From positions 1-64,000 of the forward strand of contig JARLIO010000085.1 in NCBI GenBank assembly GCA_031291675.1: a stretch of 64,000 nucleotides of DNA, written 5' to 3'. Positions 54,737-62,207 of the stretch are shown in pieces. Position 1 is the first letter of the stretch; the number at the start of each line of letters is the position of its first letter. The stretch is from Azospirillaceae bacterium. GTDB taxonomy: Bacteria; Pseudomonadota; Alphaproteobacteria; Azospirillales; Azospirillaceae. Under the pieces are notes generated by a model that was not told where the DNA came from, did no database searches, and worked only from the letters and a program-made list of their open reading frames with translations. The position numbers and the translations under genes were made by a program.

Positions 54737-56352
54737 TCGACGTCGAAACGACCGACGGCACCAGCGCGCCCGCAGCGATCGAGGCACGATCCCGGCGGCG
54801 CACGCTGGCGGCGCGCCTGGCCGGCCTGACCGGATGGCGGCGTCACGCCGCGGCCCTGGGCCTGGGCGCGGTGTCCAGTCTGGCCCTGCCCCCGGCCTAC
54901 GCGGTCCCGGTCCTTGCCATTGCCTTCCCCGGCCTGCTGTGGCTGCTGGCCGGTGCGACCCGGCCCCGCACCGCCTTCGCCCTGGGCTGGTGGTTCGGCT
55001 TCGGCCAGTTCGTCCTGGGGCTTTATTGGATCAGTTTCGCCCTGCTGGTCGACATCGACAAGTTCTGGTGGATGATGCCGTTCGCGGTTGCCGGTTTGCC
55101 GGCCGTGCTGGCCTGCTACACCGGTGCTGCGACCGCGACCCTGTCCTGGGCACAACGCCGGTGGAATCTCGGCGGGCCGGCCTCGGTCCTGGGTCTTGCC
55201 GTGGCCTGGACGGTCTGGGAGTTCGCCCGCGGGCATCTGTTCACGGGCTTTCCCTGGAACCTGGTCGGCTATTCCTGGGTCGCCGTTTTGCCCATGCTGC
55301 AATTCGCCTCGGTAGCCGGGATTTATGGCCTCAGCCTGATCACGGTCGCATTGGCCGGTGTTCCGGCCTTGTTCGGGCTACCCGGCACGTCGCGACGCCT
55401 CGCCATCCGTTCCAGCATCACGGCCGTCGTGGTGATGGCCGGCCTGTTCGCCTTTGGCACCCTGCGTCTACACGGTGATGACGGCGCGACGGTTCCCGGT
55501 GTAATGCTTCGTCTGGTCCAGGGCGACGTCCGGCAGGTGATGAACTGGAGCCCGCTCGACCGCGAACGAACCTTCCAGCATCACCTGTCGCTGAGCGCCG
55601 AACGCGGCCGGGAGACGACGGTGATCTGGCCGGAAACCGCGGCGCCCTTCTTTCTGCAATACGACATGCCCCATCGTCTGGCGATGGCGGCGGTGACGCC
55701 GCCCGGGGGTCTGATCCTGACCGGCACGGTGCGGGCCGAACAGCGCCCCGACGAAGCCGAGCCCCGGATTTTCAACAGCCTGATGGCGGTTGACGGCAGC
55801 GGTGCCATTCTCGCCAGCTATGACAAGGCCCATCTGGTGCCCTTCGGCGAGTATGTGCCCCTGCGCGGCCTGCTGCCCATCGCGGCGCTCGCCGCCGACC
55901 GGGGTGATTTTTCCGCGGGGCCGGGGCCACGCACCCTGCATCTGCCGGGACTGCCACCGGTCAGTCCGCTGATCTGCTACGAAGCGATCTTTCCGGGTGA
56001 AGTGACGGCGCGCGATGACCGGCCACAATGGTTGCTGAATATTACCAATGATGCCTGGTATCTCAACAGCGCGGGTCCTCATCAGCATTTCGCCATCGCC
56101 CAGGTTCGCGCCGTCGAGGAGGGTCTGCCCCTGGTGCGCGCGGCCAACACTGGAATATCCGGCGTTGTCGATAGCTATGGCCGCATCACCGCCCGGCTCG
56201 GCCTGGGCCAATCGGGGGTAATTGACGCGAATCTCCCGCAAGCTCTACCTAATCCGACGCTGTTCAGCCGCTTTGGGCACATGACTGTGGGGGTAATGCT
56301 TTTTATTTTTACCCTCGCAGCGGCTAGGGCTCGACACTGGGGCCGAGGGTGA
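54733..56352 (+). CDS. lnt: Apolipoprotein N-acyltransferase
   Basis: Integral membrane enzyme adding the third acyl chain to lipoproteins. 539 residues: about seven N-terminal membrane helices (residues about 30-245), then the nitrilase domain with the Glu-Lys-Cys triad in VIWPETAAPFF, YDKAHLVPFGEYVPLR and PLICYEAIFPGE, and a final anchor helix (FGHMTVGVMLFIFTLAAA). The ATG at 54733 overlaps the corC stop, showing coupling. All catalytic residues are in place. Confidence 0.96.
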   Translation: MIDVETTDGTSAPAAIEARSRRRTLAARLAGLTGWRRHAAALGLGAVSSLALPPAYAVPVLAIAFPGLLWLLAGATRPRTAFALGWWFGFGQFVLGLYWISFALLVDIDKFWWMMPFAVAGLPAVLACYTGAATATLSWAQRRWNLGGPASVLGLAVAWTVWEFARGHLFTGFPWNLVGYSWVAVLPMLQFASVAGIYGLSLITVALAGVPALFGLPGTSRRLAIRSSITAVVVMAGLFAFGTLRLHGDDGATVPGVMLRLVQGDVRQVMNWSPLDRERTFQHHLSLSAERGRETTVIWPETAAPFFLQYDMPHRLAMAAVTPPGGLILTGTVRAEQRPDEAEPRIFNSLMAVDGSGAILASYDKAHLVPFGEYVPLRGLLPIAALAADRGDFSAGPGPRTLHLPGLPPVSPLICYEAIFPGEVTARDDRPQWLLNITNDAWYLNSAGPHQHFAIAQVRAVEEGLPLVRAANTGISGVVDSYGRITARLGLGQSGVIDANLPQALPNPTLFSRFGHMTVGVMLFIFTLAAARARHWGRG

Positions 56353-56398
56353 TACATATATAGGTATGCACGCGAGGCCTACGTCACCTGGTCTACTG

Positions 56399-56428
56399 TT
56401 GACTGCATACCATTGTATGCCGTAGTAC
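56399..56428 (+). promoter_or_regulatory. Promoter with internal operator before the xre gene
   Basis: TTGACT (56399-56404) and TAGTAC (56423-56428) are spaced 18 bases apart, and the spacer carries the perfect inverted repeat GCATAC-CATT-GTATGC (56405-56420). A third GTATGC half-site stands upstream near 56367. A dimeric repressor bound there would block polymerase, so autoregulation by the downstream Xre protein is likely. Confidence 0.6.
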
Positions 56429-56459
56429 TCCGTGTAAACATCATATTGGGGTATTGCGC

Positions 56460-56933
56460 ATGGACACGACAGCACAGACTCAAAAGGGTACCGGCGGGCG
56501 CCCGAAGCTTGGAAAGCCCAATCCGATCGACGTTCATGTCGGATCACGCGTCCGACTGCGTCGCACGCTCCTCGGCATGAGCCAGGAAAAGCTGGGCGAG
56601 GCCATTGGCCTGACCTTCCAGCAGGTTCAGAAATACGAACGCGGTGCCAACCGTATCGGCGCCAGCCGCCTGTTCGACCTGTCCCGGGTTCTCGACGTGC
56701 CGGTATCGTTCTTCTTCGACGACATGTCGGCGGACGGCGTCAGCAACCAGCCGATCGACCGCCCGGCCCTGGCCGAGGATCGTGGCGCCGCCTACGAGCC
56801 GGATCCGATGGCCAAGCGCGAGACCCTCGAACTGGTCCGCGCCTACTACCGGATCACCGATCCGGCGGTCCGCAAGCGCTTGTTTGAATTGACCAAAGCG
56901 CTGGGAAATGCCAGCGAACCCGTCGCCGCATAA
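56460..56933 (+). CDS. Xre/Cro-CI-type helix-turn-helix regulator
   Basis: A 157-residue regulator: N-terminal Cro/CI-type HTH ([45 protein letters not shown]), then a [11 protein letters not shown] motif common to this alphaproteobacterial group and a short helical C-terminus ([20 protein letters not shown]). It sits between lnt and metK, a conserved position. The upstream perfect inverted repeat is a likely autoregulatory site. It may also control metK or cell-cycle genes, which is not shown here. Confidence 0.93.
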   Translation: MDTTAQTQKGTGGRPKLGKPNPIDVHVGSRVRLRRTLLGMSQEKLGEAIGLTFQQVQKYERGANRIGASRLFDLSRVLDVPVSFFFDDMSADGVSNQPIDRPALAEDRGAAYEPDPMAKRETLELVRAYYRITDPAVRKRLFELTKALGNASEPVAA

Positions 56934-56942
56934 TCGAAGACA

Positions 56943-56978
56943 GCGGAAGCGTCCGGGGGGGACTTCCCGCGCTTCCGC
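56943..56978 (+). terminator. Hairpin after the xre gene
   Basis: GCGGAAGCG (56943-56951) pairs perfectly with CGCTTCCGC (56970-56978) around an 18-base loop that can itself form GGGGG-type pairing. It starts nine bases after the stop. No clear U-run follows, so strength is uncertain. Confidence 0.5.
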
Positions 56979-57055
56979 CCTTCGCGCCGCGAAAAACCAA
57001 CGGAATTCCTTGTAAAAATGCTCGCCGCAATTCGGGCTTCATTCTGCGATGATGC

Positions 57056-57083
57056 TTGACCGCGCCGATTGAACTTGTAAAAA
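57056..57083 (+). promoter_or_regulatory. Candidate metK promoter
   Basis: TTGACC (57056-57061) and TAAAAA (57078-57083) are 16 bases apart, about 60 bases before metK. A GCCGATT/AATCGGC inverted repeat (57064-57089) overlaps the spacer and -10, so it could instead be a leader hairpin if transcription begins further upstream. Confidence 0.4.
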
Positions 57084-57145
57084 ATCGGCTGTTAGAGGCG
57101 TACCACACTTCACGGTCCGCCGTTCCCTGGCGTCAGAGGCAGCCC

Positions 57146-58327
57146 GTGGCTAAAGATAACTATGTTTTCGCAAGTGAGTCGGTTTCCGAAGGGCATCCGG
57201 ATAAGGTGTGTGACCGCGTTTCAGACGCTATTGTCGATTTGTATCTCGGAGCCGATCCTCAGGCTCGCGTCGCGGTCGAGACGCTGGCAACCACCAACAA
57301 AGTCATTCTCGCCGGCGAGGTTCGGGGTCCAGCATCGATCACCCACGAGCTGATCGCGGCGACAGCCCGCGAAGCAATCCGTGAAATCGGCTACGAACAG
57401 CAGGGCTTTCATTGGCGTGACGCCGACGTCACCGTCCTGATCCATCAGCAGTCGGCCGACATTGCCGTTGGCGTCGACGCGACCGATAGCAAGGATGAGG
57501 GCGCCGGGGACCAGGGCATCATGTTCGGCTACGCCTGCCGCGAGACCGACGCGTTGATGCCCGCCCCGATCTATTACGCCCATGCCATTCTGCGCTCCCT
57601 GGCCGAGGCCCGCCATTCCGGCGCCGCGCCGTTGCTCGGTCCCGATGCCAAGAGCCAGGTCAGCCTGCAATACGAGGCGGGCAAGCCGGTTCGCGCCACC
57701 TCGGTCGTGGTCTCGACCCAGCATGATGGATCGATCGACCAGCGCGAGGTCCGCGAGATCGTCCGTCCTCACGTTCTCCGCGTCCTGCCCGAAGGCTGGA
57801 TGTGCGAAGAGACGAGTTTCTATGTCAATCCGACCGGACGGTTCGTGATCGGCGGGCCCGATGGCGATGCCGGACTGACCGGCCGCAAGATCATTGTCGA
57901 CACTTACGGCGGCGCCGCGCCCCATGGCGGCGGGGCCTTCTCCGGCAAGGATCCGACCAAAGTCGATCGCTCGGCGGCATACGCCGCCCGTTATCTGGCC
58001 AAGAATGTCGTCGCCTCGGGCCTCGCGGAAAAATGCGTGATCCAGCTCAGCTACGCGATCGGCGTGGCCCGGCCGCTCTCGGTCTATATCAACACCAACG
58101 GCACCGGCAAGGTCGACGAGGACCGGCTCTCCGCGGTGTTGCAGGAGCTGGTTGATCTCCGTCCCCAGGGCATCCGCACCCATCTCGGCCTCAACCGGCC
58201 GATCTACAAGCGGACCTCGTCCTACGGACATTTCGGCCGGACGCCCGACGCCGATGGTGGTTTCAGCTGGGAACGCCTTGACCTGGTCGATGCGCTGCGC
58301 GCAACGTTCGGCAATGCGGCCCGATAA
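57146..58327 (+). CDS. metK: S-adenosylmethionine synthetase
   Basis: Makes S-adenosylmethionine from methionine and ATP. The 393-residue protein starts at a GTG (57146) giving [28 protein letters not shown], with the ATP-binding [12 protein letters not shown] and the P-loop-like [19 protein letters not shown]. The product feeds the SAM-II switch before metZ. It lies after the Xre gene and overlaps trmB by 14 bases. The catalytic segments are complete. Confidence 0.97.
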   Translation: MAKDNYVFASESVSEGHPDKVCDRVSDAIVDLYLGADPQARVAVETLATTNKVILAGEVRGPASITHELIAATAREAIREIGYEQQGFHWRDADVTVLIHQQSADIAVGVDATDSKDEGAGDQGIMFGYACRETDALMPAPIYYAHAILRSLAEARHSGAAPLLGPDAKSQVSLQYEAGKPVRATSVVVSTQHDGSIDQREVREIVRPHVLRVLPEGWMCEETSFYVNPTGRFVIGGPDGDAGLTGRKIIVDTYGGAAPHGGGAFSGKDPTKVDRSAAYAARYLAKNVVASGLAEKCVIQLSYAIGVARPLSVYINTNGTGKVDEDRLSAVLQELVDLRPQGIRTHLGLNRPIYKRTSSYGHFGRTPDADGGFSWERLDLVDALRATFGNAAR

Positions 58328-59111
58328 CCCCCCGGGTTCGGGGGCGGACTGCGCTCCGGATCCGAACCCGGAAACACCGGAAACCAGGACGCTGCCCGCG
58401 AGGGCAGCGTTTCCGTTCCCGGGCCTGTCTTCTGTCGACACCAAGCTTTATGGCCGCCGTCGGGGCCGGCCGATCCGGGTCCACAAGACGGCTCTTCTTG
58501 AGAACCTGTTGCCACAACTGCGCTTCGACCTGCCCGCGGCCGGGATGCTGGATCCGGTCACGCTGTTCCCGAGGCCCGTCGACGATGTCTGGCTTGAGGT
58601 CGGCTTCGGCAGCGGCGAACATCTCGCCGAGCAGGCCGCACAGCATCCGACGATCGGCATGATCGGCTGCGAGCCCTTCCTCAATGGTGTCGCCAGTCTG
58701 CTGCAGCACATCGACGAGCGCGCGCTGACCACGATCCGGGTCTATCCCGACGATGCCCGGCCGGTTCTCGATGCCCTGCCCGACCGGTCGATCGGCCGCT
58801 GTTTCGTGCTGTTCGCCGATCCCTGGCCCAAGAAGCGTCACCACGATCGCCGTTTCATCGGCCCGGCCAACCTGGCCCGTCTGGCGCGCGTCTTGAAACC
58901 GGGTGCCGAATTGCGCCTGGCCAGCGATGACCGCAGCCTGCTCGCCTGGATGTTTGATCATAGCTGGCGCCACCCCGATTTCGAGTGGCTGGCCCGCGGT
59001 GCCAGCGACTGGCGCCAACGCCCGACCGACTGGCCGCCGTCGCGCTACGAACAAAAGGCGATCGAAGCCGGCCGCACACCGGTTTTCCTGCGGTTCCGCC
59101 GCCGGTCGTAA
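58314..59111 (+). CDS. trmB: tRNA (guanine-N7-)-methyltransferase TrmB
   Basis: Methylates G46 of tRNA using SAM. 265 residues with the TrmB features: [23 protein letters not shown] motif [13 protein letters not shown], the [13 protein letters not shown] segment, and the signature [16 protein letters not shown]. The ATG at 58314 overlaps metK by 14 bases in another frame; a Pro/Asp-rich leader of about 45 residues precedes the domain. Coupling to metK, the enzyme supplying its methyl donor, is common in alphaproteobacteria. Confidence 0.94.
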   Translation: MRPDNPPGSGADCAPDPNPETPETRTLPARAAFPFPGLSSVDTKLYGRRRGRPIRVHKTALLENLLPQLRFDLPAAGMLDPVTLFPRPVDDVWLEVGFGSGEHLAEQAAQHPTIGMIGCEPFLNGVASLLQHIDERALTTIRVYPDDARPVLDALPDRSIGRCFVLFADPWPKKRHHDRRFIGPANLARLARVLKPGAELRLASDDRSLLAWMFDHSWRHPDFEWLARGASDWRQRPTDWPPSRYEQKAIEAGRTPVFLRFRRRS

Positions 59112-59248
59112 GCCCGATCCGGCGCCAGGCCGTGACAACCGGGCACAGCCCCGCGGATCGCGAACATTCTGTCATCAAATTGCGATCTGACGCTGTCGCT
59201 TTCGTCACGAAGCCGACATACAAAATGTCGACGCCCCCCTGAGAACCC

Positions 59249-59276
59249 TTGCGATCACGGCCGGAATGGTTATATT
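59249..59276 (+). promoter_or_regulatory. Promoter of the rimP-nusA-ylxR-infB operon
   Basis: TTGCGA (59249-59254) and TATATT (59271-59276) have 16-base spacing, close to consensus for the main sigma factor. Transcription would start near 59283, about 100 bases before rimP, inside a structured leader. Confidence 0.55.
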
Positions 59277-59280
59277 TCCC

Positions 59281-59323
59281 CGTGATCCCAACGGATCCGG
59301 TGGTCCCGCCGCATGGGTTCACG
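59281..59323 (+). other. Leader hairpin upstream of the rimP terminator
   Basis: CGTGATCCCA (59281-59290) pairs with TGGGTTCACG (59314-59323), nine of ten positions, directly upstream of the intrinsic terminator. The first arm begins where the operon's transcript is expected to start. It could influence whether the downstream terminator forms. Confidence 0.5.
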
Positions 59324-59338
59324 GGAATCTTTAATCGG

Positions 59339-59362
59339 GTGGGCCCCTGGCCCACTTTTTTT
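59339..59362 (+). terminator. Intrinsic terminator in the rimP leader (attenuator candidate)
   Basis: GTGGGCC-CCT-GGCCCAC (59339-59355) followed by seven T (59356-59362) is a textbook terminator. It ends only 19 bases before the rimP start and after the promoter at 59249, so transcription of rimP, nusA, ylxR and infB must pass it. That position fits attenuation rather than a terminator for trmB 230 bases upstream. Confidence 0.85.
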
Positions 59363-59381
59363 ATTCTTGCGCTGTGGTGGA

Positions 59382-59867
59382 ATGGAAGCAACCAGCCGGA
59401 TAGAGCGCCTGATCACGCCGTCGATCGAAGCCATGGGGTATGAGATCGTGCGCGTCAGCTTGTCTGCCGGGCAACATGCCATCGTCCAGATCATGGCGGA
59501 ACGCCATGATGGTGTCACGATGACCGTTGAGGATTGTGCCGACATCAGCCGCGCGGTCTCCGCCTTGCTGGACGTCGAGGATCCGCTGCCGACTGCCTAC
59601 ACGCTGGAGGTCAGTTCGCCCGGAATTGACCGCCCGCTGACCCGCCCCAAGGATTTCGAGCGTTTCGCCGGTTTCGAGGCGCGGATCGAAACCCGGGTCG
59701 CGCTCGACGGCCGCAAGCGTTTTCGCGGGCGGCTCGGCGGGCTCGACGCCGGCAAAATTCGACTCGACACCGACACGGGTCTCGTTTTGGTCCCGGTTGA
59801 GACGGTGCAACGGGCCAAGCTGGTGCTGACCGACGAGTTGATCGCGGCCACCGCAAGCCAGCATTAG
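59382..59867 (+). CDS. rimP: Ribosome maturation factor RimP
   Basis: Small protein for 30S subunit maturation. 161 residues: N-terminal alpha/beta domain with GYEIVRVSLSAGQHAIVQIMAER, the family VEDCADISRAVSALLDVEDPL and YTLEVSSPGIDRPLTRPKDFERFAG, and a C-terminal SH3-like domain. The ATG at 59382 follows TGGTGGA. It is the first gene of the rimP-nusA-ylxR-infB operon, behind the leader terminator at 59339. Confidence 0.95.
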   Translation: MEATSRIERLITPSIEAMGYEIVRVSLSAGQHAIVQIMAERHDGVTMTVEDCADISRAVSALLDVEDPLPTAYTLEVSSPGIDRPLTRPKDFERFAGFEARIETRVALDGRKRFRGRLGGLDAGKIRLDTDTGLVLVPVETVQRAKLVLTDELIAATASQH

Positions 59868-59935
59868 CCGCAAACACCTCGTTTTCGCCCTCAATCGACG
59901 CGACGCGACGTAACGAAGAGCCAGGAACGTCTGGA

Positions 59936-61438
59936 ATGGAACTACTACAAGTGGCTGACGCGGTCGCCCGCGAAAAGAACATCGACCGGGACGAAGTCCT
60001 GGATGCGATGGAGCAGGCGATTCAAAAAGCGGGTCGCTCGAAATATGGTCACGAGCATGACATTCGGGCGCGGATCGATCGCAAATCCGGCGAAATCCAC
60101 CTGCTGCGCTATCGCGAAGTCACCGAGACCATCGAGAACGAAGCGACCCAGATCAGTGTCGACACGGCACAGCGCCTGAAAAAGGACGCCAAGCCGGGCG
60201 ATTTCCTGACCGACGAACTGCCGCCGATCGATTTCGGGCGTATCGCCGCCCAGACCGCCAAGCAGGTTATCGTCCAGAAGGTCCGTGAAGCCGAACGTCA
60301 ACGCCAGTTCCGGGAATACAAGGACCGCATCAGCGAGATCGTGAACGGTCTGGTCAAGCGGGTTGAATATGGCAATGTCACGGTCGATCTCGGCCGCGCC
60401 GAAGCGATCCTGCGCCGCGATGAGTTGCTGCCGCGGGAGCATTTCAAGAATGGCGACCGGGTTCGCGCCCTGATTTATGATGTCCGTTCCGAAGTGCGCG
60501 GGCCGCAGATTTTCCTGTCGCGGACCCATCCGCAATTCATGGCCAAGCTGTTCGCACAGGAAGTGCCCGAGATCTACGATGGCGTCATCGACATCAAGTC
60601 GGTCGCCCGCGACCCCGGCAGCCGGGCCAAGATTGCGGTTCAGTCCTCCGACAGCTCGATCGATCCCGTCGGCGCCTGCGTTGGTATGCGCGGCAGCCGG
60701 GTTCAGGCGGTCGTCGGCGAATTGCAGGGCGAAAAGATCGATATCATTCCCTGGTCGTCGGATCCGGCGACCTTCGTCGTCAACGCGCTCGCCCCCGCCG
60801 AAGTCGCCAAGGTCGTGCTCGACGAGGAAAGCAAGCGCATCGAGGTCGTGGTTCCGGACGATCAGCTCAGTCTGGCCATCGGCCGGCGTGGGCAGAATGT
60901 CCGGCTGGCGTCGATGCTGACGGGCTGGGATATCGACATCCTGACGGAGAACGAAGAATCCGAACGGCGTTCGGAAGAGTTCCGGACCCGGTCGGATCTG
61001 TTCACCGAGGCGCTTGATGTCGACGACGTCATCGCCCATCTGCTCGTCGCCGAAGGCTTTACCTCGGTTGAGGAAATCGCGTTTGTCGAAACCGACGAGT
61101 TGGCGGAGATCGAAGGCTTCGATGCCGATGTCGCCGACGAGTTGAAGGCCCGGGCCCGCGTGTTTCTGGAGCAACAGGACGAGATCATGACGGCGAAAAG
61201 CCATGCTCTCGGCGTTACCGAAGAGGTTGCCCGGACGACCGGTGTCTCGCCGACATTGTTGGTGAAATTGGGCGAGAATGGCGTAAAAACACTGGATGAT
61301 CTGGCAGATCTGTCGGGTGACGAACTCCGTGATATCATCGGCAAGGACGCCTTGACGCTGGAAGGCGCCAACGAAGTCATCATGGCGGCACGTGCCCATT
61401 GGTTCCAGGAGGGGTCGACCGAGGCGGCGAAGGACTGA
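59936..61438 (+). CDS. nusA: Transcription termination/antitermination factor NusA
   Basis: RNA polymerase-binding factor for pausing, termination and antitermination. 500 residues: N-terminal polymerase-binding domain (1-125), S1 domain (about 130-200), two KH domains (GACVGMRGSRVQAVVGELQGEKIDIIPW and LAIGRRGQNVRLASMLTGWDIDI), then acidic C-terminal repeats with helix-hairpin-helix segments (about 360-490). Length matches alphaproteobacterial NusA. In E. coli NusA represses its own operon; the leader terminator upstream of rimP may serve that here. Confidence 0.97.
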   Translation: MELLQVADAVAREKNIDRDEVLDAMEQAIQKAGRSKYGHEHDIRARIDRKSGEIHLLRYREVTETIENEATQISVDTAQRLKKDAKPGDFLTDELPPIDFGRIAAQTAKQVIVQKVREAERQRQFREYKDRISEIVNGLVKRVEYGNVTVDLGRAEAILRRDELLPREHFKNGDRVRALIYDVRSEVRGPQIFLSRTHPQFMAKLFAQEVPEIYDGVIDIKSVARDPGSRAKIAVQSSDSSIDPVGACVGMRGSRVQAVVGELQGEKIDIIPWSSDPATFVVNALAPAEVAKVVLDEESKRIEVVVPDDQLSLAIGRRGQNVRLASMLTGWDIDILTENEESERRSEEFRTRSDLFTEALDVDDVIAHLLVAEGFTSVEEIAFVETDELAEIEGFDADVADELKARARVFLEQQDEIMTAKSHALGVTEEVARTTGVSPTLLVKLGENGVKTLDDLADLSGDELRDIIGKDALTLEGANEVIMAARAHWFQEGSTEAAKD

Positions 61439-61479
61439 GCCACTCCGGGGTTGACCTTCATCATGGCAGGAAACAAGGC

Positions 61480-62196
61480 TTGACGGCATTGGTAGCGAAT
61501 CAGGAGCTTCCGAGCAGCGAATCGGAGCAGGATGCAACGCACCCGGGCGACGGCGACTCCGACTTTGTCGGGGATCGGCGCAGCCCGTTGCGTCGTTGCA
61601 TCGTGACCGGTGTTGTGCAGAACCGCGAAGCCTTGATCCGTTTTGTCGTCGGGCCCGATAACACGATCGTTCCCGATGTCGAAGGGTCACTCCCCGGGCG
61701 CGGCTATTGGGTCGTCGCTGACCGCGCCGCCCTCGAAAAGGCGATCGCGAAAGGCAGCTTTTCCCGCGCCGCCCGTCGCAGCGTCCAGGTCCCTCCGGAT
61801 CTCGTCGATCGGGTCGAAGCCCTGCTGGAACGCCATTGCCTCGACCTGATCGGTCTGGCGCGACGCGCCGGCCAGGCCGTCGCCGGCTTCGAAAAGGTCC
61901 GCTCCGCGTTGCAGCGGGGACAGGTCGGTGTGCTGCTCGCAGCCGCCGACGGCGCCGCCGATGGCCGCGGCAAACTTCAGGCCCTCGCCGGCACGTTACC
62001 CGTCGTCGTGGCATTCGATGCCATCCGCCTCGGGGCAACGCTGGGCCGCGAGCAGGCCGTACACGCCGCCCTCGCCCCCGGGGCGCTGGCGGCGCGTTTT
62101 CTCGCCGAATCCCGACGTTTCGCCGGGATTAGGCAATATCGGGATTGCCAGGTCGGCGTTGTGCCGACCGGTTTGCCCACCCAACGGACGAGCTAG
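61480..62196 (+). CDS. YlxR-domain RNA-binding protein fused to an L7Ae-like domain
   Basis: A 238-residue protein with a YlxR (DUF448) domain (about 30-105, [40 protein letters not shown]) joined to an L7Ae-like RNA-binding domain (about 115-210, [20 protein letters not shown]). Such fusions are typical in alphaproteobacteria between nusA and infB. The TTG at 61480 is one choice of start; the ORF is open upstream to 61399 inside nusA. Function is thought to be RNA or ribosome binding. Confidence 0.9.
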   Translation: MTALVANQELPSSESEQDATHPGDGDSDFVGDRRSPLRRCIVTGVVQNREALIRFVVGPDNTIVPDVEGSLPGRGYWVVADRAALEKAIAKGSFSRAARRSVQVPPDLVDRVEALLERHCLDLIGLARRAGQAVAGFEKVRSALQRGQVGVLLAAADGAADGRGKLQALAGTLPVVVAFDAIRLGATLGREQAVHAALAPGALAARFLAESRRFAGIRQYRDCQVGVVPTGLPTQRTS

Positions 62197-62207
62197 TCGA
62201 ACGACAC

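Noticed and set aside
59339-59362. Ordinary terminator of trmB
   Set aside because: It is 230 bases after trmB, after a good promoter, and 19 bases before rimP, so a leader role fits better.
59945-62038. A 697-codon minus-strand open frame opposite nusA and ylxR
   Set aside because: Shadow of the nusA and ylxR codons; no motif.
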